From Palsa-504 sp963739615 (GTDB lineage Bacteria > Actinomycetota > Actinomycetes > Streptosporangiales > Streptosporangiaceae): DNA of 64,000 nt. The DNA lies in contig CAVUBD010000020.1 of the NCBI GenBank assembly GCA_963739615.1, forward strand, positions 178,521 to 242,520, written 5' to 3'. Of the stretch, positions 49,587-59,665 are shown one piece after another (the first letter of the stretch is position 1; each line of letters begins with the position of its first letter). The notes under the pieces were generated by a model. The model was not told where the DNA came from, did not search any database, and saw only the letters and a list, made by a program, of their open reading frames with translations. Position numbers and translations under genes: made by a program.

Positions 49587-50805
49587 CCTGTAGGTGCCGA
49601 AAACCTGTGCCACCTGGCCGGATGCTCCGCTGACCGCTGGCTGTTCGGCCCGCGTCCGGCGGCTGGAGGCTGCCAGGGCGTGGGATGATCTTCGGCTTGT
49701 GGGCTTGAAGCTGATCTTCCTGATTGTCACCCGTGCCGTGTCGCTGCTGGGGTTGTCGCGGCGGGAGTGGTGGTGGAAGGACGCCGAGATCCTTATGCTG
49801 CGGCATCAGCTCACTGTGGCTGAGCGTGAGCGGCCTAGCGCTCATTCGCGTTTGACGTGGCCGGACCGGGCGTGGCTGGCGCTGCTTGCGGGGACGGTGC
49901 CGGCGGAGCGCCTGGCGGCGATGCGGCTGATCGTCACTCCCGGCACGATCTTGCGCTGGCAGCGCGACATCGTCCGCCGCCTGTGGGCGCGCCGGTCGCG
50001 CCGGGGCCGCTCCGGGCGCCCGGCGACGCATCGCAAGGTCCGGTCGGTGGTGCTGCGGCTGGCCAGGGAGAACGAGTCATGGGGATACCGCCGGATCCAC
50101 GGCGAGCTCGCGGGGCTCGGCATCACCGTGGCGCCGTCCACGGTCTGGCAGATCCTCAAGAACGCCGGGATCAGCCCGGCTCCGCGCAGGGACGGCCCGG
50201 GCTGGGCGGCGTTCCTGCGGTCCCAGGCGCAGGGGATCCTGGCGCTGGACTTCTTCACCGCCGACCTCCTCAACGGCACGAAGGTCTACGTCCTGGCCGT
50301 CATCGAGCACGGCACCCGCCGCATCCGGATCCTCGGAGCCACCGAGCATCCGGTCCAGTCCTGGGTAGTGCAGCAGGCCCGGAACCTGCTGATGGACCTG
50401 GAAGATGCAGGGATGAGCGTGAAGTTCGTACTGCATGACCGGGACGCCAGCTTCACCACCGCGTTCGACGCAGTGTTCCAGGCCGCTGGCGCCAGGGTAG
50501 TCCGCTGCGCTGTTCAGGCGCCGCGGATGAACTCGATCATGGAACGCTGGATCGGCAGCTGCCGGCGTGAGCTGCTGGACCGGACCTTGATCTGGAACCA
50601 GCGCCACCTGATGACCGTCCTGCGCGAGTACGAGGACTTCTATAACACGCACCGGCCGCACCGCACCCTGAACCAGGCCGCGCCGCTTCGCCCGCTGCCA
50701 GATGGCGTCACCGGCCTGGACCACTTCCGCGTCCGGCGGCGCGACCGCGCCGGAGGCGTGATTCATGAATATCGCCTGGTGGCATAGGTTTTCGGCACCC
50801 ACAGG
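49587..50805. mobile_element. Complete insertion sequence with 31-bp terminal inverted repeats
   Basis: The left end 49587-49617 (starts CCTGTAGGTGCCGAAAACCT) and right end 50775-50805 are inverted copies matching at 28 of 31 positions. Between them lies one transposase gene. The element interrupts the IS1634-like fragment on its left; on the right another transposase tail follows, so no target duplication can be read. Length 1219 bp. Confidence 0.9.
49699..50787 (+). CDS. Transposase with HTH and rve (DDE) integrase core
   Basis: 362 residues from GTG at 49699. The N-terminus (GLKLIFLIVTRAVSLLGLSR, KDAEILMLRHQL) is followed by an HTH region (RLIVTPGTILRWQRDIVRRL, WGYRRIHGELAGLGI). The DDE core gives GILALDFFTAD, KFVLHDRDASFTTAFDAVF and the Glu in RMNSIMERWIGSCRRELLDR. 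The C-terminus YNTHRPHRTLNQAAPL is typical of IS481/IS3-like elements. A longer upstream frame overlaps the inverted repeat and is not needed. Apparently intact. Confidence 0.92.
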   Translation: MGLKLIFLIVTRAVSLLGLSRREWWWKDAEILMLRHQLTVAERERPSAHSRLTWPDRAWLALLAGTVPAERLAAMRLIVTPGTILRWQRDIVRRLWARRSRRGRSGRPATHRKVRSVVLRLARENESWGYRRIHGELAGLGITVAPSTVWQILKNAGISPAPRRDGPGWAAFLRSQAQGILALDFFTADLLNGTKVYVLAVIEHGTRRIRILGATEHPVQSWVVQQARNLLMDLEDAGMSVKFVLHDRDASFTTAFDAVFQAAGARVVRCAVQAPRMNSIMERWIGSCRRELLDRTLIWNQRHLMTVLREYEDFYNTHRPHRTLNQAAPLRPLPDGVTGLDHFRVRRRDRAGGVIHEYRLVA

Positions 50806-50820
50806 TCCTGACCTGGGCTT

Positions 50821-50915
50821 CTATGCGGTCCGCTTGTACTCGTTAATGAGGCCGCCGAGCAGGGGCTGGCGCTGGATCCGCTTGCGGGAGAGGATCAGCG
50901 ACGGGGTAGTCGGGC
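50821..50915 (-). pseudogene. C-terminal scrap of another rve-type transposase
   Basis: The minus strand ends in SRKRIQRQPLLGGLINEYKR, TA and a TAG stop (50821-50823), the standard terminus of actinobacterial rve transposases (compare GGVIHEYRLVA of the intact IS). Upstream sequence has no further match. It shows repeated IS insertion at this spot. Confidence 0.6.
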
Positions 50916-51521
50916 CGCGGCGGTGTGGCGGGCGGTGGTCCCGCCCGTGGCGGTGAGGCGCGGTCTGCGTGCCCGGCGGCGCGGCCGGGCCTTCTGCGGC
51001 CGGTGCGCCCGGCCCCGGTCCGGTGGGCGGGGGCGCACGCTGATGCCGCGGGTCCCCGGCCGCAGGACCCCGCCCGGGGGGGGGGGGGGGGGAGCGGGGT
51101 CCCCCGGCGTTGCCGGGGGTGTCCCTGGCAACGCAGGACTGTCACGGGAGAAAGGTCTAGTCCTGCGGTCTCCTGGCTATGGTGCTCCTCGCGGCCGGTG
51201 CTGTCAAGGTTCTGCACGTGCATCGGCACATGCATATTCTTGGTCGCCGCGGGGAATCCCGGAACACCAGCTCGTAACCCCCGGATCCCGCAATCCCGGC
51301 ATGCGCCAAGTCGCCCGGTTGAACACCCTCATGAGCCAACGACCGACTCGCGGCAGAAGCGGATGCCGGTCGCGTAATCGTGGCGCCTTGAATAATGCCT
51401 CGGGGGTAGGCCTGCACAATCCACGTCTTTGGACGCACGTCAGCTTTTTACGGATTTTGTATTCTGCCTAAACCTAGGACCCTAAGATCTGGGTTCCTCG
51501 GGATCTAGTCGCAATTATTTA
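50916..51521. other. Non-coding stretch with a long poly-G run
   Basis: GC-rich in its first half, where a 17-G homopolymer sits, and more AT-rich after 51400. CCCCCGGCGTTGCCGGGGG (about 51102-51120) forms a small hairpin beside the run. No gene is supportable. Confidence 0.5.
51076..51092 (+). repeat. Homopolymer of 17 guanines
   Basis: An uninterrupted G17 tract preceded by CCCGCCC and followed by AGCGGGGTCCCCCGG. It is the longest homopolymer in the window and prone to slippage, so the true length is uncertain. Confidence 0.8.
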
Positions 51522-52266
51522 TTATGACCAGTCGGACCAATTGTGTCCATATAGTGGGACGGGTGATAGCTGTTCGCGGTCATCCAGCTTCCATCGCTGG
51601 CCGTCATCGTCGGTGAACTGGATTGCATACCTTGCTTCCTTGCTGGATGCGGAGGTTACTTGGAATATCGCTTGCACCTCGCGTCGGGCAAGAACATCAT
51701 GAACTGGGCCGCCTTTCGAAAATTCGTGCTTGCCTGGTGACTGCCTCCAATTGTCGCCATTCTGGCCGGACGCCACTAAAGGATCTCAGTAAGGAAATGA
51801 CCTGGCTGCAGCATCTCATGATTCCAAATCATGCGACAGGCTACCCGCCGAATCGGTCGGTCACTTCCGTTCGATATTAGGCATCTGCCGACGGTGGCTT
51901 GCCCTGTCCCTTCCGGCGGGCTACCAACGGGGAACACCGTCAAGGTGACTTGCCGTGCCTGCTCCCGGCGTCGGTCTTCGGTCCGCTCTCGCACCTCGGC
52001 TAGCTGGGCTTGCATAAGCCGTACTGGGCAGATGTGACCTTATCGCGTTGAGCGTCTGGATCGACTGTTGGCGGAATTGGTCCTGCTGACCGCGGAGCTG
52101 GCTCAGTGCTATGGCACCACCCGCAGATGCTACGACCACAGCCAGCCAGGTTGGGATGTCGCCGATTCAGCGGGAACTTCCAAGGACCTGCGAAGATCAG
52201 CGCGGCGACGAGAAACCCGACTAGGAGCCCAACGCTCCCCGTGACGAGAGTGTGACTGTCTTTCAT
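51522..52266 (-). pseudogene. Broken gene for a membrane-anchored protein with a cytosolic beta domain
   Basis: Pieces in three frames read as one protein: MKDSHTLVTGSVGLLVGFLV (helix 1); then IPTWLAVVVASAGGAIALSQ and a Gln-rich coiled segment; then QLAEVRERTEDRRREQARQV and GRCLISNGSDRPIRRVACRM; then, after a TAG created by a lost T at about 51778, VASGQNGDNWRQSPGKHEFS and YAIQFTDDDGQRWKLDDREQ. The pattern matches small hypothetical membrane proteins of Streptomyces. At least three frame breaks in 750 bases argue for real decay. Confidence 0.6.
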
Positions 52267-53307
52267 CCATCTCGAACTCACCGACAGTACGGTACCGGAT
52301 GTGCAGCAAGCATGGTTGACATTCCGCGCAGCGCACGCGCCAACGATCGGCCGATTGCTAGCCCGAGTTGATCTTGCTCACAGATAGTGGCGGCCTCCTA
52401 TACTAAGTGCACCTTCACCGGCCGGGGTTGGATAGCGTTAGAGATCCCGGTCGATGTAATGTCAGCCAGCGCGTCCGGACCCGAGGATCAGAATCAACGA
52501 CAGGATATTGGCTTCGGAAAAACGCTAGCTATTCCTAAAGATGCAAACCGTGCATAAGCATCAAGTTACTTTCGCGTTCAAAGTCTCGGTCATCAACCCG
52601 GGATGACGCCCATTTAAGGCCCCGAGACGATTGGGCGCTGTTCAACGCCTATCCTTTCGAGCACAACTGTCTAATCCGCGCGCAACCTCCATACGCTGAT
52701 TGTTTGGGCCGCCGAACGGCCTGAAACCGACGCTCAGCGAGCCTGGGCACGAACGGCGAGCCAAATTGTATGCGCCGCTGTCTGCGGCGAAATGCAGGCC
52801 AGCGAAAGGTTATGCCGACACGCAACGCCCACTCATCGGCAGAAGCGCGCATCGCGGTCGGCCGCCTTGCGTCACGAAGGAAGTCGGCTGGGTCTGCGGG
52901 TCTCGTCTTGAGGCTGCGGTCGCCTGGCCCGGTTCCGGCGTGCCGCCTGGTGGCCGGCGGCGGTCACCTGTATGACAGCCGGGGTTCGGAGGTGCCGGAG
53001 TCGGCCGTGCTGCGTCTTCGGTCTGCAGGGGCCCTCCCGTCCGCAGGAGCTATGTGCCGGTATCCTGCCGGGTCATGACGCCGGGCGGTGCGGGACCGGC
53101 CGCCGTCGCAGAGCCTGCGGGGCAGGGAAACCGGGTGGGCGGGTGGTCAGCGTAACCGCTCCCATCCCGGCCGTCCGTGGCCAGGTGTTCTCCTGTCCGT
53201 GGCTTTCTGGAAGCCGGGGCGCACGGACGTGTAGCGGACGGCGGCGGCCAGAGGCGTGTCTTGCAGCACGTATCCGCTGGTCAGCGCGTTTGACTCGTGC
53301 AGAAGGA
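52267..53307. other. 1-kb stretch without genes, ending in the left arm of att module 2
   Basis: 52300-52700 is AT-rich for this window and has no frame of note; 52700-53080 has shadow frames only. From 53154 (TAACCGCTCCC, then GCCGTCCGTGGCC and CCTGTCCGTGGCT) the sequence is shared with 59507-59665, in front of module 3, so the repeated unit extends left of the tRNA fragment. Confidence 0.5.
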
Positions 53308-54078
53308 GAGCGGTCTGTAAAACCGTCGGCTCAGCCTACGTTGGTTCGAACCCAACACCTGCCACCACCTGCGAAAACGGCCCGCTAGCTGGGAATTCTC
53401 GGCTATGCGGGCCGTTTCTTCTCTGTCCCGTGGTGTGTCACGTTGTGGCACTGCGGGTCGACGTGTCGCGGTGTCCACGGACGCATAGCGGACGGGATTC
53501 GTGCCCCATCACGGTCGGTGCGCACCGTCGGCTGTTTCACGGACGGCCACGGACGGGCCGCGCCGGCGGCGTGTCCCGGGCTTGACGCGGGCCGCCGAGC
53601 CGGGCGTGCATCCCCGTGTGCCCGGCTGCGGTCCCGGGTGGTTTCCCGGGCCGCGGGGCGGGCCGGGGAAGGCGGGTCCGCTGGTGGCCAGGGCGGTTGT
53701 CCGGGAGAGCGTGACGGCGGCGGGCGGGCTGAGCAGGCCCGGGTTGCCCGCGCGTTCACGGCCGGGGTGCTCGGGCCGGGGCACCCGTGCCGGGATGACG
53801 CCGCTCTGCTGGTGAGCGAGCTGTTCGGGAACAGCGTCCGGCATAGCGGCTCCGGGCGCTGCGGGGAAGACGGTCACGGTGACGGTCCGGGCTGCAGGCG
53901 GCGTGGTCCGGGTCGAGGTCACTGACCGCGGCGGCTCGGGGGTGCCGCAGCTGCGGGCCTGCGGTGGTGAGGCGGAAGATGGCCGGGGGCTGGGGCTGGT
54001 GGCGGGACTGGCCGCGCGGTGGGGGCGGCGGGACGCGGCGGGCGGACGGTGACCTGGTTCGGGCTGCGGCACGGCTGA
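53308..54078 (+). repeat. Att-type module, copy 2
   Basis: Begins GAGCGGTCTGTAAAACCG at 53308, has the whole tRNA-Tyr 3' half including CCA, the terminator hairpin in its perfect form, the 250-base conserved spacer, and the HATPase remnant. It lacks the 5' half of the tRNA, which is replaced by TTTGACTCGTGCAGAAGGA. Same orientation as copies 1 and 3. Confidence 0.88.
53590..54078 (+). pseudogene. Decayed HATPase (RsbW-like) gene, copy 2
   Basis: RARVARAFTAGVLGPGHPCR and DDAALLVSELFGNSVRHSGS give the N-terminal helix and N box. The G-box part (GRGLGLVAGLAARW) is in another frame after a shift near 53860, and TVTWFGLRHG ends the gene in yet another phase. Non-functional as written. Confidence 0.6.
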
Positions 54079-55048
54079 ACCTCCCCGCCCGGCAGCCGGA
54101 CCGGGCGCTGGCTGCAAGGCCGGGCGCGCCGGGTCCATGGAAGGTCCACGCCAGGTATATGCCAGGTCTGCGCCAGGCACATCGACGGAGACCCGGAGCG
54201 GGCCGCCAGCACGTCACCGGCTGCCCGCGCCAGCGCCAGCCCCCGAGCCGGGCACTGCAGGCGCAGACCGCCGCCGTCATCAGCGCATCTTCGGCTCAAC
54301 ATGGTGCGCGAGCTACCGCGGTGGCACCGGCATCCGGACATGCTGTCACGAACAGTGATTAACACGCAGGACAGCCGTCCGCGCTCCCGCGCCTGCCAAC
54401 TCTGTCTCTGTAAACCGCCGCCATCGCGTGACTGGGCCCGCGTACAGAACGCCTGGTTCTGGCTCGCGGTGTCATCGCGGCGTGCCCTCATCGCGGCAAT
54501 AGCGGACGACCGCCATCATGACAGCGATGTATAAATATTCAGGTTGAGCTGACCATTCGTTGGGCCCGTAACCAGGGTTGCCAGGCGGCCAACGACCGCG
54601 GCGCTGTGTAGATAATCGCGCGCTGACCCGCCGATCTGCTCGGGTTTCCGCAGGCGGGCGCCCGGCGCCTGCGGTGCCATAACCGAATTTTCTGTCGCGT
54701 TGGCTATCTCCTGGCGAATACGTGGCGAAGTTCAGCAGGCCGGGACTGAGCGCCTGGTCACGACAGGTGTGACGGCGGTCTGCGGGACTGTGGTCGGCAG
54801 CAAATGCAGCCGCGGCAGGCTACCGCACGCGGGGCATGGACCGAACGGATCGCTGGCAGGAGCCGGGCAGCGGCCCGTTCCCTTTCGCCTGCCGTTCGGA
54901 GCCAATGGCGAGGGGTCTAGCAGTCGCTGCAGGGCTCGACGTCCAGGAAGCGGAGAGTACGATCTCGGTACGGATGGGCGCCTGATCAGGATTGTCTCGC
55001 CTGGAGCAGGCTTCGGTCCCTTTCTTTGCACGGCGACGCCATTTGGGG
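54079..55048. other. 1-kb stretch without recognisable genes
   Basis: Only shadow frames. CTGGCGAATACGTGGCGAAG at 54711-54730 (extending as TTCAG to 54735) recurs with two differences at 58909-58933, on the other side of the following two-gene cassette. The last 100 bases probably hold that cassette's promoter. No RNA gene seen. Confidence 0.5.
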
Positions 55049-56051
55049 GTGAGCCGAGTGGAAGCGGTTGATTGGCTACCTGGCGATGCCGAGCCACTGG
55101 ACGGCAGGGTTCGCGTATCCGCGCGGAGTTGGGCCGAGTCGGTGCTCATCGACCGCGACGTTCTCGAGCCCGGCCTTCGCGATGCGGGCCTGAGCGAGAC
55201 GGACGTTCACCAGGCGCTCGAACTCCGTGACGAAGTGGCGTCCCAGGCTCGGTACTGGGACGGGCAGATGGGGGACTTTCGCGCCCGCACCGGGCATCTG
55301 CGCTTCTTCGACACACCACCCGAACTCCAGGAGATGATCGCTCAGCGCGAGTCGGCGCTCAAGCGCCTGCGTAACTGGTTCGCCGGCCGTGAGTTCATCG
55401 TCGAGGCGAGAGAGGAGCAAAGGCTCCTGATCCCGGTGTTCGTGCTGGCCGCAGCGGATGTCGCCGGGTGCACGGCGACAGTCTCTATGCGACGAGAGCA
55501 AGATGTCGACCTGGAGTGGGGGGTGACGATCGCCGGGACCGGACTTGGCGGCGGAGCCAGCCTCACTGTGTCGTCGTCGGCGACCTTTGGTGCTGCGAGC
55601 GGGGAGGTCAAGGAGGTATTCGTCCCAGTCGCGGTACCGGTGGAGCGGGTGACGGTGCTCAAGGATGGCCGCCGAATCGGAGAGGGGTACCGGATAGACG
55701 CCGCCGCGCTGAGGGTATCCAAGGGGTTCGAGGCCGCGGTGAGGCGCCTGCCCGGCGAGGCGGTATCGTCGGTGGGCAGGCTGGCTAAACGCTACCTGCT
55801 TGCCGGCGACGTCCCGGGGTCGATCGCCACCTACGACTACATGTACACGGGCTCGCACAGCCGCAAGGTGACCCTAGGCGTGCAGGCGTTCGGTGCCGAC
55901 CTGCACGTGAGCGCCTCCACAGCCCCGAGTCGGTCCGTACTGTACGTACGGACTTATCGGCGGTAGCGACTACGAGCTTCACGAACTGGCCGAAGGCTGC
56001 GGGCTGGTCTGGATGCAGCCGACCGCGGTTGGATCGGAGCCGCCGCCATGA
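55049..56051 (+). CDS. Unknown beta-rich protein, first gene of a two-gene cassette, with an apparent frameshift
   Basis: Start at GTG 55049 (or 55058, better spaced from GGGGGTGAG). After a Trp/Asp-rich beginning and a helical region (DVHQALELRDEVASQARYWD, MIAQRESALKRLRNWFAG), residues 150-230 alternate as strands (LLIPVFVLAAADVAGCTATV, WGVTIAGTGLGGGASLTVSS). Near 55945 one frame ends in TYRR-stop while another continues GLIGGSDYELHELAEGCGLV and stops at 56051, overlapping the next ATG. That suggests the real C-terminus lies past a frame break. Not recognised. Confidence 0.6.
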
Positions 56052-58526
56052 CTCAAGCCCTGGGGAACCTCTATCACCGCGCGCCGCTGAGAGCCGAACA
56101 TGCCCGCCTGCTGGTCTACGACTTCACGCAAGAAACGGAGGTCGCCGCGGGCACCGACGGTGAGCCGGTCCCTGATCAGGACTCGTTCTTCGATTCGCTG
56201 CTCCAGCAGGTCCATGAGACCCTGGCCGAGGCGGCCTCGGACGAGATCCCGCCACTGCACGTTCACCGTCTCACCGACCAATCTGACGAAGTTGGCCGGA
56301 TTTATGCCAGGGGCATGTCCGCAGCTCAGGACGGCGTTCATTGCGGGCTCGAATTCGTCTCGGAACTTAGTGGTGCCCTGATGGTGATCGCGGGTTATCT
56401 GACGGAAAACTTCCTGTGGCAGGTGGCCCCGCCTGGAGGGAGTGCTCCTCCGCTCGGTCGCGTCGTTACCGTGGACGCGTTCCCCGGCGAGGCGCTTAGC
56501 TTCTATTCTCTAGCACCTAATCCCGGACGCGGAATCCAGCGACGGCTATCGCAAACGTCCGTTCCAGCTGCTGATGGAGTTCCTTGAGGCTTCTCGGTTC
56601 GCCCCGACCGGGCCACCGGGCCTGACCGCGTACATCGCCCGGGCGCTACCGAAGCCGCTAATCGACTTCCCCGACTTCTGCACCAAGCTCGGCTCCGAGA
56701 GACTCTCCTTCGGGCAGTACCTCACGCCCGACAAACGCGCACATTTCCTGCGCCTCCATCTTCACCTGCTCCTTGACGGGCTGTTGTTCGCGATGGCGCA
56801 TGAGCTCGCGCATCACCAACTGAACGATTTCGATCCGATCGCCGGTTCGATCGCGGAGCAGCGCGCCATGGAGGTCGCCGCAGATCGGACCGCGCTGTCA
56901 CTGCTGGACACCGTCCCGGGCTTCCAGCCTCCGTCGCTGCTGATTGTGTTCAGCTACGTGAGCTCGAAGCAGCAGCGCGCTCTGGCTGAACAGATGAACC
57001 ACCCGCTAGCGGGCAATCGCCTCATGATCCTGGCCGAGTCGCTACTGAGCACGCGCGGGGGCGACCTCTATGCCGACGTAAACGCCGGCATGGCGCTGCT
57101 CGCGAGCCGACCCGAGGTAGTCCCGATCGCGTTCGGCTGGCCGAACGAAGATCCCGAGGACCTGGACATCTTCGTAGCTCATTACGCCGACATGGACAGC
57201 GCGGCTCATGTGCTGCTCTACGTCGATAGGCCACCTCGACACAGCAGCTGGGAAGACGCCTGGAAGGAGAACGCATTCGTCCTCGCGCACCTCAGCGTCG
57301 CGCTGACTGTTGTGTTGCGTGATCGCGTCAAGCCTGAACGCGTGTTCGCACGCGGACGCGCCCTTTACCATCCTACTGTCCGGCCAGGCGATCTACTGAT
57401 GGACAACCGGCCGGATTCGGTCATGACGCGGCTCGAGCTGACGATAGGTGCGCCACCGGAGTGGGTGGTCACCTGGCCCGGAGCGGAGCTTGCAATTGAA
57501 TCGGTCGACCTCACCTACGATGCGCCCGACCTGACGCCGCCCCAAGAGGGCCGAGCACCGCCGTACTTCTACTACACGCAGCCAGAGATGGATCTCTCCC
57601 ACGTCCTGAGTTCGTTGTCGCCGTTCACGAAGGAGCCAGGAGCGCGAAGATGGCTACTTGTGGCAGCAAGACGGTTCGTGGCGTATCAGCACCCGGACGA
57701 GGCCATACAGCTGTACGAGTGGCTATACGAGCACGATCATCAATCACTGCGCTACCAAGACCTGATTAGCTTGTGCGGACTCAAGCTTTCGCTGGAACGG
57801 TACTCCGATGCAGAGGCGATCGCGCTGCGAGCGCTGGAGCCGGGGCGGCCCCCCAGGCCGGGTTTCAGAGCCGTGTTGGTGCAGTGCCACGCCAGCCGTA
57901 ACGAGATCCAGGAAGCATTCGAACAGGCGTTCTTGGAGATGTTTGTCATCGGTGTCTACGGGGACTTCTTTGAGGAGGTGCGAAAATACTCCGCGGAGTT
58001 GGCCGCCGATCCATCCGACCCCGTAATGGCGCGGATGCGGGAGTTTATTCGCGCCCATACAACTGTGGAACAGGCCGCCGACCAGAGCCAGGAAACACAT
58101 GTCCTGGCCGCATATCATGAGGCACGGATTTCAGTGCTTGAAGCGCAAAGGCTGGCACGTGCGGACTTCATCTTCCTCCGCGAGACACGGGCTGAACTCG
58201 AATTCGAGATCTGCCTTCTCGAAGATGGCCCGGTCCCGACCCCCAAGGTCGCCGCCGTCAAATCCCAATACACCGAGATCCTGCAGCTGATGCCCACCTT
58301 CGTCCCAGCCGTGGTACATCTCGCTGAAATCGCGTTGCTCGAAGGCGACCAAGCCCTCGCCCGCCGAACCTGGGAGCAGGCATACTCCATCGCGCCGTTC
58401 AACAAGTTCGTCGTGGATTTCCGGGAGCGGGTTGAGTCGGCAAACCCGGACTTCCACGTTCCGGAGTGGCTCACGCTCGCCGTGGGTGATCAGTCGGCGG
58501 GCTCGTTACATCTACTGGGCCCCTGA
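56048..58526 (+). CDS. HExxH metallopeptidase-like protein with C-terminal TPR region, with an apparent frameshift
   Basis: ATG at 56048 overlaps the preceding stop. The first 155 residues (alpha/beta, HARLLVYDFTQETEVAAGTD) lead to a break at about 56513-56519 where one base appears lost. Coding resumes as IPDAESSDGYRKRPFQLLME. The zincin motif is FAMAHELAHHQL with a downstream MEVAADRTALSLLD supplying Glu/Asp ligands, typical of gluzincin or minigluzincin proteins. From about residue 520, helical repeats (AIQLYEWLYEHDHQSLRYQD, AIALRALEP) resemble TPRs. About 826 residues corrected. Function unknown; soluble, no signal peptide. Confidence 0.68.
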
Positions 58527-59665
58527 TCGCAGGAGGCCGCCCGAGTCCACGTACCAGCGAGAATCGCGCCGCAGTCACCGCAGGGATCATGGCCTGCAGG
58601 ATGGAGTGTGAGTGCCTGCCACCGTCGCCCACCGAGTAAACGAAGCCCGCAGCGGGTCGGTGCCGAGAAGGAAGCCGCCGTTGTTGCTGTTCGGGTACGG
58701 CGGATACTCGACAGTGGGGGCGCATCTGCCGCTTCCCGGCCGACTCGTGCCCAATAGCGCCGTGAGCTGCCCCGGCCCGGTCCGGCAGATCTATGCCTTC
58801 TTCCGCAACCGCTCACCCAGCCAGACGCTGGACACCGCCGCCCCCTGGACCAGCCCCTGGCTGCCCCTGTTACGAGCAGAACCTTTGGGATGCCACTTAC
58901 CTTTATGCCTGGCGAATACAGGGCGAAGTTCAGTAGTCGGATACATAGCCGCAGTTCAGAACATGTCTCGCGGTGGCCTGTACAACCACTCCCTCTACCT
59001 CGCCAACACCTGCAGGCTCACTGGGCTAGCCAGATCATCTCAGGGCTAGGGCATGGGCCGCGCACCAGAATGGCTAATATTTACGCCGTGTGAGAAGCTT
59101 ATACGCTGACAGTCCTTGAGCGCCGATTCGGCGTTCGGCGCGTCCTGCATAAGAATGGCAAGGTGGATCCAGCGACCTTCGTCGACGTCAGCGACTTGCG
59201 GTTCAGCGCATAAGTATGCGGCGGCGCAACATCCGCTATTCGGCAGATGCGGGCGTCCCCGGTGTCCGGGTGAACGTCAGATCGTCCAACTCTGCGCGGG
59301 CTTCAAGCGCGTCTGCCATGCACCGGATGCCGCGCTTAGGCGGATCTCGCGCTGCGGGACCCTTTGCCAGGAGCAACGACTGAGCCGTTGACGCTGGCAC
59401 GTGCTGGAAGTGATTAGCTGCGGCGTGTCGTCGGCCGCGCATCCGGGACGCTTGCGCGGTGGAGGGTGCGCCCAGCCGCCGGGCATTAGGGGGCGGACGG
59501 TCGACATAACCGCTCCCGCCCGCGCCGTCCGTGGCCTCGGGTGATCCTGTCCGTGGCTCGCGAGTTCCTCGAACTCGGAGGTCATGGAAGCATAGGAAAT
59601 CGAAAATCTCATCTGACCAGCGAAGATGCGCTGGTCAGTGGCACTTTGACTCGTGTAGAGGGAGA
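58527..59665. other. 1.1-kb stretch without genes, ending in the left arm of att module 3
   Basis: Only short overlapping frames. A partial copy of the 25-base element of 54711-54735 lies at 58909-58933. From 59507 the sequence matches the left arm of module 2 (TAACCGCTCCC to TTTGACTCGTG). The middle part, 59050-59450, is less GC-rich and shows nothing recognisable. Confidence 0.5.

Noticed and set aside
52700..53078. Small plus-strand frames between the broken membrane gene and att module 2
   Set aside because: Two phases open over the same bases, no ribosome site, no recognisable sequence.
58612..59049. 145-codon plus-strand frame after the HExxH-TPR gene
   Set aside because: Low-complexity translation without family pattern; opposite-strand frames are equally open.
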